Origin: an uncultured Oscillospiraceae bacterium
GTDB taxonomy: Bacteria > Bacillota > Clostridia > Oscillospirales > Oscillospiraceae
NCBI GenBank assembly: GCA_947631865.1
Contig: CANRNF010000031.1
Coordinates: 1 to 33,244 of the forward strand
Length of the DNA: 33,244 bases
Direction of reading: 5' to 3'
Part shown: one piece after another, positions 1 to 7,816 of the stretch
Position numbering within the stretch: position 1 is the stretch's first letter
Layout: every line of letters starts with the position of its first letter
Program-made: the position numbers and the translations under genes
The notes under the pieces: model-generated
Told to the model about the DNA's origin: nothing
What the model saw: the letters and a program-made list of their open reading frames with translations, nothing else
The model's database searches: none

Positions 1-61
1 CTCCCGTGGTCCTCTCTCGGATGAACCAGTTGTGGAGATATGCCAAAAGACGTTCAAGCAT
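1..61 (-). CDS. Partial phage protein, N-terminal 20 codons only
   Basis: An ATG at 61 on the minus strand is preceded by an excellent ribosome binding site (AAAGGAGGG, 68-76). It opens a frame that runs off the left edge, beginning MLERLLAYLHNWF. It lies downstream of the capsid gene pair, where siphoviruses usually keep head-completion or head-tail connector genes. Similar short starts occur in uncharacterised phage proteins at this place. The function cannot be told from 20 residues. Confidence 0.6.
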   Translation of the reverse strand, partial: MLERLLAYLHNWFIRERTTG

Positions 62-76
62 TACGTTGCCCTCCTT

Positions 77-469
77 TTACTCTTTCTCTACGCCGGAAAA
101 GTCCACCGTCATAACGGTGTCCTCGCCCTTCTTGATGGTCATGGTGTCAGCCGTGAGGTTTTCAAGCCTCGTAATCAGCAGCCGGTCAGCGTCAACCTTT
201 ACGTTTCTATCGCCGCCTTCTCTGCCGCTGATGGTGATTTTCTGGCCCACCAAATCGGCGGGAAGTTCAATCGGCGCAAAGTGTCCCGTGTTGTCTGTCT
301 TGTCAAATTCCGTCCATCCCTCTTCAATGTTCTTCACCTTGCCCTTTGCAATCACGTTTGTACCGATAGGGGTAAGAGTGTAGGATTCATCTACGAGGTT
401 AGCAACGGTCTTTCCTCCCGGTAGGTCCTGACGCTGGGAGGGGACATTTACTCCGTCAGGACCGCTCAA
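77..469 (-). CDS. Putative capsid-associated phage protein, unknown function
   Basis: 130 codons starting at TTG 469, which overlaps the TGA of the major capsid gene as TTGA, so it is probably translationally coupled. The product is small, soluble and acidic, with alternating hydrophobic and charged segments that suggest beta structure. It has no membrane segment or recognisable catalytic motif. Its place directly after the major capsid gene suggests a decoration or head-completion protein, but that is position-based inference. No in-frame ATG exists near the 5' end. Confidence 0.7.
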   Translation of the reverse strand: MSGPDGVNVPSQRQDLPGGKTVANLVDESYTLTPIGTNVIAKGKVKNIEEGWTEFDKTDNTGHFAPIELPADLVGQKITISGREGGDRNVKVDADRLLITRLENLTADTMTIKKGEDTVMTVDFSGVEKE

Positions 470-1371
470 GGGGAAATGGTGCCCTTGACAACGCCCTCGG
501 CGTACTCGACAAGGAACTGGATGCCGGACATGACAAGGCTCTCAATCTGCGCCCGCTCCTCGTTCTGATAGCCGCTCTTGATGCCGATATAGCCAAGGTC
601 ATCAGCGGTCAGGGAGAAAGCGCGGGCAAGGTCGCCATTCATGGTCAGGTAGTACAGGATGAAGTTCTGCTTGGCCGTGGCGATAATAGTCCCCTTGTCG
701 ATTCGGTTCGTCATGATGACGGTGCCAAGGCCGAGGAAATTCTCAACGTAGTTCATGCCAAACACGGTCTGCGTGGTGATATTGGCGGTAGCCAGATAAT
801 CGGCCACATCCTGCGGGTTGACAAAATACACGGCCTCGGCGGTATCATCCTCAAACTTCACCTGCAACTGGCCCCACGCCTGCGCCAGTGCCTCCTGCAA
901 GGTCTTGCCCGTAACAGTGGTAGCAGTCTTTCCGTCAATCGCGTCGGAATACTCACCTTTAAGGAAAGTGAACAGGTCAGAGCGGATGGTGTTCTGCACG
1001 TCCCGGAGCATCTGCGCGTCGGTGGACTGGACAGCCTCGTTATAGCCGGACTTCTTGATAGCCTCGGCGGACACGGCCTTGCGCCACTTCTTCAGCTTGA
1101 TGTCACCAACAGCCTTCTTCTCCTGTTTGTAGTTGGACAGGGGAATGATAGCGCCCTCGTCTACGTTGCCCTTGTCAAGGGTGCCGCTGGTGGTGTAGAC
1201 GTACATAGTGGTGCCTTCCATCATGGGGATTTTCCGGGTAACGCCCAGCACCTCAATCAGCTTGGAAAGGCTCTTGTGCGTGAACTGGGTGACAAAATCC
1301 ACCTCACGCACTCTCTGCATATTTTCAGCTTTGGTCAGATTGGTTTCGGCTTCAACATTAACGGTAGCCAT
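466..1371 (-). CDS. Major capsid protein (HK97-fold type)
   Basis: 301 codons, ATG start at 1371. The product has the look of Clostridia siphovirus major capsid proteins. An N-terminal arm (about residues 1-40) is followed by a beta-rich E-loop-like part with the stretch YVYTTSGTLDKGNVDEGAIIPLS. The long spine-helix region comes around residues 110-150, and a P/A-domain segment contains YFVNPQDVADYL near residue 185. It lies immediately downstream of the GP20 scaffold gene with only four bases between, the normal scaffold-capsid order. It builds the icosahedral head shell around the scaffold before packaging. The family is recognised from sequence character and gene order, not from a search. 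Confidence 0.88.
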   Translation of the reverse strand: MATVNVEAETNLTKAENMQRVREVDFVTQFTHKSLSKLIEVLGVTRKIPMMEGTTMYVYTTSGTLDKGNVDEGAIIPLSNYKQEKKAVGDIKLKKWRKAVSAEAIKKSGYNEAVQSTDAQMLRDVQNTIRSDLFTFLKGEYSDAIDGKTATTVTGKTLQEALAQAWGQLQVKFEDDTAEAVYFVNPQDVADYLATANITTQTVFGMNYVENFLGLGTVIMTNRIDKGTIIATAKQNFILYYLTMNGDLARAFSLTADDLGYIGIKSGYQNEERAQIESLVMSGIQFLVEYAEGVVKGTISP

Positions 1372-1375
1372 TCAA

Positions 1376-1984
1376 TTAACTCCTTTCAGTTAGCCCGAAT
1401 AGACCCGGATTCTCGGCGATAGCCTTCATGCGCTCGCCAGGGTCTTTCATGTTGATGATTTCTTCTTTGGTCTTTGTGCCGTTTCCGCCATTGTTGGCGG
1501 GCGGCGTGTCGGTTTTTGCCCCGGTCACGGTGGTCTTGCTCACCAGCCCGGCAAAGGTGCCGGAAATGAGTTCATCCAGCGCGGAGGCGTCCTTGATTTT
1601 GCCATTTTCCAGTTCTACGGCATCGATTTCCGCCGCGCTGCCTCTCATAGCAATATCAAGGCTCTTCCCGGTGATGTTCTTGCTCTCATAGTAGGCGCGG
1701 ACAGCCTTTTCTTTGGCGGTCTTTGTCTCTTTGGCAGAAACATCGGATTTGTAATCGTCAAATTCCTTTTTGACCTTCTCGTACTTCTCTTTGTAGCCGC
1801 CGTCCCCTGCAGCTTTCAGGTCGTCCAGTTCCTTCTGGACGGCGGGCAGCTTTTCAGCGTCCGCCTTGTACTTCTGGACATCGGCTTTAAGGCCGTCCAC
1901 CGTATCGGTGTGCGCCTCTATAATCGTGTCCATCTGTTCCTCGGTCAGGTTCATTCCCTTTAGAAGTTTGCGGGTGAGTGCCAT
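1376..1984 (-). CDS. GP20-type phage scaffolding protein
   Basis: 202 codons, ATG at 1984, with AAGGAAG upstream. Residues about 10-100 are strongly charged and helical, with a Lys/Glu heptad-like pattern typical of a coiled-coil scaffold. A Gly/Asn/Pro-rich hinge near residues 160-172 (PPANNGGNG) is followed by a short C-terminal domain ending in NPGLFGLTERS. This matches the phage minor structural protein GP20 family (Pfam PF06810). These proteins act as internal scaffolds for procapsid assembly and precede the major capsid gene. A structured leader and a terminator lie upstream, so capsid expression may be separately controlled. Confidence 0.88.
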   Translation of the reverse strand: MALTRKLLKGMNLTEEQMDTIIEAHTDTVDGLKADVQKYKADAEKLPAVQKELDDLKAAGDGGYKEKYEKVKKEFDDYKSDVSAKETKTAKEKAVRAYYESKNITGKSLDIAMRGSAAEIDAVELENGKIKDASALDELISGTFAGLVSKTTVTGAKTDTPPANNGGNGTKTKEEIINMKDPGERMKAIAENPGLFGLTERS

Positions 1985-1989
1985 GCTCT

Positions 1990-2062
1990 ATCTTCCTTTC
2001 CCTTGTCCGCAGTTCTTTGCGGCGATAGATTTGTATAATGACCGCTGTACCTCGCGGCGATT
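1990..2062 (-). promoter_or_regulatory. Tandem hairpin leader upstream of the GP20 gene
   Basis: On the minus-strand transcript two similar small hairpins follow each other. One has CCGC/GCGG arms (2054-2057 with 2042-2045). The other has CCGCA/TGCGG arms (2018-2022 with 2007-2011). Each is preceded by the same ATCGCCGC word. They sit in the 5' untranslated region of the scaffold gene, after the terminator at 2072-2118. Candidate structured RNA motifs named GP20-a and GP20-b have been reported near such genes. Whether this is one of them needs a covariance-model search. Confidence 0.45.
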
Positions 2063-2071
2063 ACCATAAAC

Positions 2072-2118
2072 AAAAAGAGCGTGGCCAGCTATTGCATCTG
2101 CAACAACTGACCACGCTC
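2072..2118 (-). terminator. Rho-independent terminator between YopX-like and GP20 genes
   Basis: In the minus-strand transcript a 12-bp stem with one mismatch (arms 2118-2107 and 2088-2077) is followed by TTTTTGTTTAT. The loop itself contains a small TTGCA/TGCAA stem. It lies inside the late operon, upstream of the scaffold and capsid genes, so it may attenuate read-through from the packaging genes. Confidence 0.8.
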
Positions 2119-2177
2119 GGCCCTTCTCTCCCAAACGCTTATGGGGAGGAATGATATTGAATTATCACGCGATTAAA

Positions 2178-2507
2178 TCAATTTACCTTTTCGACTGCAA
2201 CAAAACCAAAATCTTTTATCGGTTTTCTAACGTATGGTATGTATGCCGTCTGCCCGTCTTTATCAGGGAAAAACACAAACGCACAATAGTCTATGTCATA
2301 CCTTATTACGCCGTTTACCTTTCGTATCCGTTTTATCTCTGGTAGAGAAAACGTGCCATTATCGTAATCCAGAATAGGATTATTGTAGTCATCTTCAGCA
2401 TACTCTTCATGGACAACAACACGGTCTCCGCAAAAAAGCTGTTTACCGTTTTTGTCATCTATGCCGATATACTCACCGTCGAACATATCAGAGCCGTGTT
2501 TCTCCAT
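2178..2507 (-). CDS. YopX-like phage protein
   Basis: 109 codons, ATG at 2507. The N-terminal part contains YIGIDDKNGKQLFCGDRVVV, the typical 'target is in use, parameter changed' phrase of YopX-like phage proteins. This is followed by an aromatic-rich middle and a C-terminal WV/FG-type ending. The family is small, beta-rich and without a firm biochemical role. It is usually found among replication or accessory genes, and here it sits between two head-gene groups. It starts within the end of the preceding small gene and is the last gene before the terminator at 2118-2072. Confidence 0.7.
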   Translation of the reverse strand: MEKHGSDMFDGEYIGIDDKNGKQLFCGDRVVVHEEYAEDDYNNPILDYDNGTFSLPEIKRIRKVNGVIRYDIDYCAFVFFPDKDGQTAYIPYVRKPIKDFGFVAVEKVN

Positions 2508-2682
2508 CCGATTTCACCGTTTCCCTCTTGACGTGCATAACCCTAACGCCATCTTTTGTAGGTATGACCTCGGCCCGGTGTCCTACCGCCAGTACAGAGT
2601 TGATAGCAGCGATAGCGCGTTCATCTAGCTTCATTATACCACATCTTGTGTCGGATGTATAGGATTTTTCACGCATTTTCAA
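2488..2682 (-). CDS. Small phage protein, unknown function
   Basis: 64 codons from TTG 2682 with an AAAGGAA signal just upstream. An alternative start is ATG 2634, giving a 48-residue protein beginning MKLDERAIAAINSVL. The second half has the pattern hxAVxxGxRAEVxPTKDGVRVMxVxRE, suggesting a small alpha-beta fold. Its ends overlap both neighbours (gp10-like upstream, YopX-like downstream). Similar very short proteins are frequent in Clostridia phages. No function can be assigned. Confidence 0.55.
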   Translation of the reverse strand: MKMREKSYTSDTRCGIMKLDERAIAAINSVLAVGHRAEVIPTKDGVRVMHVKRETVKSDGETRL

Positions 2683-3109
2683 GAGATTCCTTTAGCTTTT
2701 CTCTAAACTCTTTCGTGTGGTCAGCGGCAGCGGGCTTTAGGAACGGCCTAGCCCTCATAGGATGGGCTATATGGAATTTACCATCCACTTCACTGAAATA
2801 TACCCAGCTTTCTTTCGGCGTTCCACCGCCCTTATAATACTTGCCTGTGCCAAATTCCACGTAAATGCTGTGCTCGACATCGGAACCTATGTAAACTTCA
2901 TCGTCGCGGACTTCATACTTGATACTGTTCAACAATCGGCCTGTATCAACTGCGTCTTGCCGCCTTATATTCTCTTGCGCATATCCGACAGCATCTTCTC
3001 CGATAGCCGCAAGCCCTCTCTCGACAGCGTTTTGTAGGGCTTCTAATACCTCTTTGCTGTTATCCTCAAATTCAACTGTTATCCCGTGTGACGTGAATGT
3101 GTGTTTCAT
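2669..3109 (-). CDS. HK97 gp10-like head-tail (tail completion) protein
   Basis: 146 codons, ATG at 3109 overlapping the upstream stop as ATGA. The pattern is that of the HK97 gp10 family. It has an N-terminal helix, DTGRLLNSIKYEV (about residues 55-67), IYVEFGTGKYYKGG (about 82-95) and the C-terminal PFLKPAAADHTKEF. These proteins join the neck to the tail tube end during siphovirus assembly. Its location upstream of the scaffold and capsid genes is less usual, since the family mostly lies after the capsid gene. Confidence 0.85.
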   Translation of the reverse strand: MKHTFTSHGITVEFEDNSKEVLEALQNAVERGLAAIGEDAVGYAQENIRRQDAVDTGRLLNSIKYEVRDDEVYIGSDVEHSIYVEFGTGKYYKGGGTPKESWVYFSEVDGKFHIAHPMRARPFLKPAAADHTKEFREKLKESLENA

Positions 3110-4092
3110 CCGCTCACCACCCGGATATTTGCCTTTTTACGCTGTTCATCTGTCAGGATGGATTTGAATCCGACAACTTTATTCCGTCTGGAACAGCGGC
3201 AATTATAGAGATTCCAGCCGCTTGCGCCCATGCTTGCGTCACCGGGGAACATCAATTCCTCGCCTCCAACGATAAAAGGCTCGTCTACCTCTGCCTCCTG
3301 CCCGTCAGCTTCAATGTGGGCGTCTCTTGTCCTGGCGTCATGCGTTGCCAGCCATATCTTTTTCATAATGACGCCCTTTTCGGCTAATTCCTCAGTTGCC
3401 GCTTGCCTCCCGGCGTTCTCTGCCTCTGTGATAGCCGTCCGAACAGCACGAACCGCGCTTGTACGGTTCATTTCTGGTATCGTGTCCATGAGATTACGGG
3501 CTATCTTGCCCGTACTCTCTCCACGCAATAGGCCGCTCGTAACACTGGCTGTTATGCGCTTTTTACCCCATTCCAAATCGAACCCGCGCTTCAGCGCTTT
3601 TTCTTTCGGGTAATACGGGAGAAGGTCAGGCTGTTCAACAATAAGCCGTTTAACGGTCTGTTCATCGAACATATTGAAGTCTATTCCGTCTATCATGCCG
3701 CCAGCCTGTTCGCGTATATCCTCTATGATATGGCGGTGATTTATGGCGTAGATGTTCGGTATCTCTCCGTTGGCATAGGATATGGCTATTTCATTTGCGT
3801 GTGTCATACGCTCTGCCAGCGCGTCCCGCATAGCCTCAAATCGTTTCCCACGGCCTATCTGTGCAAGCCGCCACTGTTTGTAATCTTCCTCTGTGTACTC
3901 TTTGCCGTTGACGATTGTACCGATAAGGCCCTTTATTTCCTCGTCGCGCTTTTCAAACTTCTTGAAGTATTCATCGACCTTATCTTGCATATCCTTGGCC
4001 GCTTGCTCGTATAGCTTGGATATTCTCTTTTCAAGGTCAGCTAATGCCTCGTCGGTCTGTTCGTGGGCTATATCACGCTTCGGCATCGTCAT
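3106..4092 (-). CDS. Phage head morphogenesis protein (SPP1 gp7 / MuF family)
   Basis: 328 residues from ATG 4092 (a GTG at 4095 and an ATG at 4086 are alternatives). The N-terminal half is helical and charged. The C-terminal MuF-type domain shows KIWLATHDARTRDAHIEADGQ-like residues, with D and H at the conserved places. It ends in the typical Cys cluster NLYNCRCSRRN. Family members are minor head proteins packaged with the portal and needed for productive DNA ejection or head assembly. The gene lies downstream of the portal gene as expected. Confidence 0.88.
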   Translation of the reverse strand: MTMPKRDIAHEQTDEALADLEKRISKLYEQAAKDMQDKVDEYFKKFEKRDEEIKGLIGTIVNGKEYTEEDYKQWRLAQIGRGKRFEAMRDALAERMTHANEIAISYANGEIPNIYAINHRHIIEDIREQAGGMIDGIDFNMFDEQTVKRLIVEQPDLLPYYPKEKALKRGFDLEWGKKRITASVTSGLLRGESTGKIARNLMDTIPEMNRTSAVRAVRTAITEAENAGRQAATEELAEKGVIMKKIWLATHDARTRDAHIEADGQEAEVDEPFIVGGEELMFPGDASMGASGWNLYNCRCSRRNKVVGFKSILTDEQRKKANIRVVSG

Positions 4093-4279
4093 CACCGCAC
4101 AATGCCAGAAAATCTGGCTTTACGGCCTCTCTGATTTCTTCCCATACCTTATGCTCTGCCAGTTCATGCGTCCATACGGGACGGCCCAGCGCCTTTTCTA
4201 TGTACTCATGTAATTTATCCATGTCGCACATAAGAACACCGGTATACGCAGAAACAATAAGGCGTTCATTCAGCGTCAT
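4073..4279 (-). CDS. Small phage protein (DUF7736-like)
   Basis: 68 residues starting at ATG 4279, preceded by GGAGGCGGTAAG. This start is preferred over a TTG at 4300 because of that signal. The sequence begins MTLNERLIVSAYTGVLMC and continues with HEYIEKALGRPVWTHELA and a V-W-E-E-I motif. Short proteins with this pattern are frequent in Firmicutes phages and carry only domain-of-unknown-function names. It starts two bases after the stop of the 27-residue membrane peptide, so translation is probably coupled. Confidence 0.7.
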   Translation of the reverse strand: MTLNERLIVSAYTGVLMCDMDKLHEYIEKALGRPVWTHELAEHKVWEEIREAVKPDFLALCGDDDAEA

Positions 4280-4280
4280 C

Positions 4281-4364
4281 TTACCGCCTCCACTTATCAA
4301 TTACCATTATCGCCAGAACCGTCACGCAGATTATCAGGATATTCACCGTTGATGTTGCTATCAT
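4281..4364 (-). CDS. 27-residue single-helix membrane peptide
   Basis: Begins at ATG 4364 behind a very strong site (AGGAGGT, 4370-4376) and ends TAA 4281-4283. The protein is almost entirely one hydrophobic helix (VNILIICVTVLAIMVI) capped by DKWRR, so an N-out, C-in inner-membrane peptide is likely. It lies between the portal gene and the DUF7736-like gene. The ribosome binding site of the latter is within its last codons. Function unknown. Confidence 0.6.
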   Translation of the reverse strand: MIATSTVNILIICVTVLAIMVIDKWRR

Positions 4365-4396
4365 TCTGCACCTCCTGTAACTGTCTCTCCATAGCA

Positions 4397-5971
4397 CTAA
4401 ACCTGTAACTCTCCCCGAATGATGGCCCGCGCCTCGTCTTTGGTCACGCCAATAGCCGTAGCTATGATGTTTACAGCCTGCCCCTCTGTGATAACGCCAG
4501 ATTGTAGCTGTCCTATAACGCTAATGAGGCTCTGTGTCTGTGCGCCATTGAGCGTCTTGCCAGCCACATCTTCAGCCGTGTCGATTGCCTCATTCGTACT
4601 GGCAACATCTGTATCTTCCGTTTCCGTAGGCCCGTTAAACCTATCAAGGCTTTCAGCGTCCTTCCTCTGTAGCAAATCCTCCACTTCTTCGGGAGTGAGC
4701 CAAGGAAGATGATTCAGCACCGCTTCATCGTCAAGGTAGTTGGCGGCGGTCATTACCATCTGCGTTTCTTCGCTCTGGTTCGCTATGCGGTTCCATTTGA
4801 AAGACGGGTTATCCTCTACGCCGATAAGCGCCAGCAGCTTTTGTATGGCCTCGATAATGCAATACTCAAAGTCGCCGCATTTATCGTCCATCGGCTGATA
4901 TGCCGCTCTGATCTCCGTGGCTGTTTTCTGCGTTGCGGAAAGCTCATTCACGTTGACTATCTGAAAGTCCCTGTACAAATCCGTTTCAAGACGGTTTAAC
5001 AGCGATTCACGGGCCGCAACGGGAACCTCTAGCGTATGTGCCTCTGCCTCCTGGTCGCCCATCAATGCCGCGCCCTTTATCTGCTTTAGGCGGTTGATGA
5101 AATCAACTATATCCGCCTCATCCATGCCGCCAGCGTTCTTGAACGTCCAGTAGAACCCGCTGCTATCGTCTAATTCGTTGGCAAAGTTGCTCTTGATGAA
5201 GTCGTAACAGTCTATGCTTTCCCGGATTCCTACTATCTCCGATTCGCGCAAATCGTTGGCGTACATGGGAACAATAGGAAATCCGGCATAGTTGTCGCCA
5301 TTGTAGACCTGTACGCCGTCAACGTCGTTTGCCTTTACTATCTGCAAATACGATTTCTTGGGCTGGAGGACGCGCATATCTTCGCCATCCGGCTTTATGT
5401 ACTCCGTATAGCCGTCCAGTTCGTACAGCGTGGCCCTCTGCGGCTTATCCGGGCATATCTTCCAATACCTGATGCCCGCTTTCATGGCCCCATCATCTTC
5501 ATCCTCCAGCGGGACAAATCCGGGGTCATTCGCCGTATCAACAAAGCTAAAGACTTCAACATGGTCTTTGTTGAAGAAAAGATAAGATACACGGTCTACC
5601 ATAGCCTTTTTAGCGGCCTTTTGCAGCTGTGTATCAAAATCCGCGCCCAGCTTTTCCTTTGTGTCCTCTTTCTCAAACGTCACGCCGTTGGAAAGGACAT
5701 ACTGCACTTGCTGGATAACGAATCGGCGGAAAAATGTAGTCCGCAGCTTATAGTTAGCGCTCACCAAATCCTGTCTAGCTATGCCCTGCGCGTCATACAG
5801 CAGTTTTTGGAATTTGGAGATAGTGACGTTTCTCTTGGCGTAGTATTCCTCCGCCGTCCACGCCATCTTGTAAGCGTCGCTGTTGATATGCTCATTGATA
5901 GCAGACTGGACAAAGTCTATTCTCGCTCTTTCATCCTCGCCCAAGGCGGCCAAATCATTGTAGGTTTTCAA
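4397..5971 (-). CDS. Phage portal protein (SPP1 gp6-like)
   Basis: 524 residues, TTG start at 5971 behind GAGGTGA, overlapping the upstream stop as TTGA. Length, acidic character and gene order (after the terminase, before MuF) fit a portal of the SPP1 gp6 type. Recognisable parts are an N-terminal helical region with YYAKRNVTISKFQKL, the wing and stem with VSYLFFNKDHVEVF, and the ELSATQKTATEIRAAY motif around residue 345. Helix-rich C-terminal crown residues follow. Twelve copies would form the channel at the head vertex through which TerL pumps DNA. Confidence 0.92.
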   Translation of the reverse strand: MKTYNDLAALGEDERARIDFVQSAINEHINSDAYKMAWTAEEYYAKRNVTISKFQKLLYDAQGIARQDLVSANYKLRTTFFRRFVIQQVQYVLSNGVTFEKEDTKEKLGADFDTQLQKAAKKAMVDRVSYLFFNKDHVEVFSFVDTANDPGFVPLEDEDDGAMKAGIRYWKICPDKPQRATLYELDGYTEYIKPDGEDMRVLQPKKSYLQIVKANDVDGVQVYNGDNYAGFPIVPMYANDLRESEIVGIRESIDCYDFIKSNFANELDDSSGFYWTFKNAGGMDEADIVDFINRLKQIKGAALMGDQEAEAHTLEVPVAARESLLNRLETDLYRDFQIVNVNELSATQKTATEIRAAYQPMDDKCGDFEYCIIEAIQKLLALIGVEDNPSFKWNRIANQSEETQMVMTAANYLDDEAVLNHLPWLTPEEVEDLLQRKDAESLDRFNGPTETEDTDVASTNEAIDTAEDVAGKTLNGAQTQSLISVIGQLQSGVITEGQAVNIIATAIGVTKDEARAIIRGELQV

Positions 5972-6255
5972 TTAGTCACCTCATCCATAACCGCGCCGCA
6001 ATTCGGGCAGTAAGTCCATGTGCTTGTTTGGCCGTCTTGCGATACTAGGCACTCACTACACTTCATCCATGAATGACCGAGAGTGTTTCCGAACACCCAA
6101 TGCGCGTGTTTCTGTGGGTGTTTTGTGTGCATTCCGCTTATCATTTCAGTAATCTTTTCATCAGAAAAAAGGCATTTTTCAAAACCTTTTTCCTCTCTTA
6201 TCCTTTTAATGATTCCAATTTCATCTATAAGTGCGTCTGCGTCAATCAGTCTCAT
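5968..6255 (-). CDS. Small phage protein with zinc ribbon
   Basis: 95 residues from ATG 6255, which has GAGGTGG seven bases upstream. The ATG at 6270 would destroy that site. The N-terminus MRLIDADALIDEI is a stock opening of many Firmicutes phage proteins. The second half has a CxxC (KCSECL) and a second CPNCGAVMDE pair, a four-cysteine zinc ribbon. Its function is not known. Its position between TerL and the portal gene is unusual for a head gene and suggests a small inserted accessory gene. Confidence 0.7.
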   Translation of the reverse strand: MRLIDADALIDEIGIIKRIREEKGFEKCLFSDEKITEMISGMHTKHPQKHAHWVFGNTLGHSWMKCSECLVSQDGQTSTWTYCPNCGAVMDEVTN

Positions 6256-6448
6256 TCTGTCCCACCTCATATTGCCAAGACAATCTACACGTCTGTTTCA
6301 TATACTCACTTGTATACGCCGTGAACAAAATTTCAAGTTTCTTTCTACCGTCATCGTCAATCTGAAAAATGTTCATCGCCATATCGATAACGGCATCCAT
6401 ACCGCTTGTGTCCATCTTTGGAATGTTTTTCAGTTCAGAACCATTCAT
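6242..6448 (-). CDS. Small phage protein, unknown function
   Basis: 68 residues, ATG at 6448 with GAGGTGAGAGGGA upstream. It overlaps the next gene by 14 bases. The product is helical and acidic, with the repeated pattern MDAVIDMAMNIFQIDDDGRKKLE, and has no membrane helix or cysteine pair. It was placed by its good start site and tight packing between TerL and the zinc-ribbon gene. I do not recognise the family. Confidence 0.6.
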   Translation of the reverse strand: MNGSELKNIPKMDTSGMDAVIDMAMNIFQIDDDGRKKLEILFTAYTSEYMKQTCRLSWQYEVGQNETD

Positions 6449-6454
6449 TCCCTC

Positions 6455-7816
6455 TCACCTCGCAATAGGCATATAAAGCGGTTTAGACGGCTGCGGGCCT
6501 ATCAGCAGCTTTTCGTAATACGGCTCTATGGAATATTCAAAAGCGTCCAGGCTGTCGATGTCCGTTGTACCATCGTCCAGCCGTGTATCATCGAAACGCT
6601 TTGAATCATAGACAGCCTCGCATAACGCCTCTATCAGATGTTCGCATTTCCGGCAGATATAAAGCCGTTTCTGCGCCATCAATAACAGGGTCAGCTTGAT
6701 GCGGTCGTGTATCTCCATCTTCTTTGCGTTGGAAACGCCTGTCGGAAGATTGTCTTTCTTGACCGTATTCTGGAATCCTCGTATAAGTATCTGCTCCGCG
6801 CTGTCGGCCCACGTGGAGCTTTTACCATACTCGGCAATGCGCCGCACGAACAGCGAAAAGCGGCCATTCAGCGCGTCAGGGTCTACCATTCCCTTGATGT
6901 ATTCTTCATCGAACGCTATCACCGTCCACTTGTCTGTTATCGCTGTCGCTTGGAATTTCGTTGCGGAACCTGTGCCGCCAAAGTCAACGCCGATAGTTAC
7001 ATAGCGGATTCTCTGTTCATGCTCTCTACACCATTCCCGCACATCATCTGTCAGATAGCCCTTTGTGTTGTCTGCAAAGTGCTGGTAGATAAGGCCATCG
7101 GCAACGCACCGCTCACCCTTTATGTCTCTCCTATACCAGACAGAATTAGGGTCGTACTGTGCTTTTATCTGCTCCCGGCGCTTTTCGTCGATAGACAGGT
7201 TATCTTCCAGCGTGAAATGCTCGTACAGATAGCCGTCAATCTCTCGCTCAGCGTAAGAATCTATGTATTCCTCATAGATACGGTGATTTGGATTGCACGG
7301 GTTTAGGTCCCACAATACAAGCTGGTCAAGAGCCGCCGCCTGACGGCCGAACGCGACCTTGATGAAGCTCTCCCGGCTGTCGTCGCTGTCATAGTGTTCG
7401 TTGATCTCTGTCGCTATCCACAGCCCGTAGGAGTTACCCAAAATGCGCTTGTAGCTGTCGGACTTTCCTCCGCCAGCGAAAACAACTATCTTCTCGCCTG
7501 TCTGCGAATATATGAAAAGCGCCTCATTATCCCTGTATTTTCCCCACTTGCACCGTCCACGGAACAGGTTTTCAAGCCCAAACCCATTGCACACTCCTAT
7601 ATTGAGCTTTGCATTACCTATCGTTGAGCCGCTTGCAAGATGTATCTTGTCTCTGCACGTTTCCAGATATGCCGCCGCTATAATGCAGTTGTCTATCGTC
7701 TTTCCAGACCTGATAGCGCCCTCAGCAACACATATACGGCTCTGCATAGCGTTGTTGATATAATCAATGTGCTTTTGCGAGAACGGTGCCCAAGGTATCG
7801 TCTGCGTCGTTGTCAT
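6455..7816 (-). CDS. terL: Terminase large subunit (PBSX type)
   Basis: 453 residues, start at 7816 overlapping the TerS stop. The N-terminal ATPase domain has a Walker A at residues 31-40 (AEGAIRSGKT) and a Walker B-like LWIATEINEH near 135. A coupling WDLNPCNPNH motif follows. The C-terminal RNase H-like nuclease begins with IGVDFGGTGSA and carries further acidic residues (WADSAEQ; DSLDAFEYSIE). It cuts concatemeric phage DNA and powers its translocation through the portal. Length and motif order agree with PBSX-like TerL proteins, and TerS lies directly upstream. Confidence 0.95.
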   Translation of the reverse strand: MTTTQTIPWAPFSQKHIDYINNAMQSRICVAEGAIRSGKTIDNCIIAAAYLETCRDKIHLASGSTIGNAKLNIGVCNGFGLENLFRGRCKWGKYRDNEALFIYSQTGEKIVVFAGGGKSDSYKRILGNSYGLWIATEINEHYDSDDSRESFIKVAFGRQAAALDQLVLWDLNPCNPNHRIYEEYIDSYAEREIDGYLYEHFTLEDNLSIDEKRREQIKAQYDPNSVWYRRDIKGERCVADGLIYQHFADNTKGYLTDDVREWCREHEQRIRYVTIGVDFGGTGSATKFQATAITDKWTVIAFDEEYIKGMVDPDALNGRFSLFVRRIAEYGKSSTWADSAEQILIRGFQNTVKKDNLPTGVSNAKKMEIHDRIKLTLLLMAQKRLYICRKCEHLIEALCEAVYDSKRFDDTRLDDGTTDIDSLDAFEYSIEPYYEKLLIGPQPSKPLYMPIAR

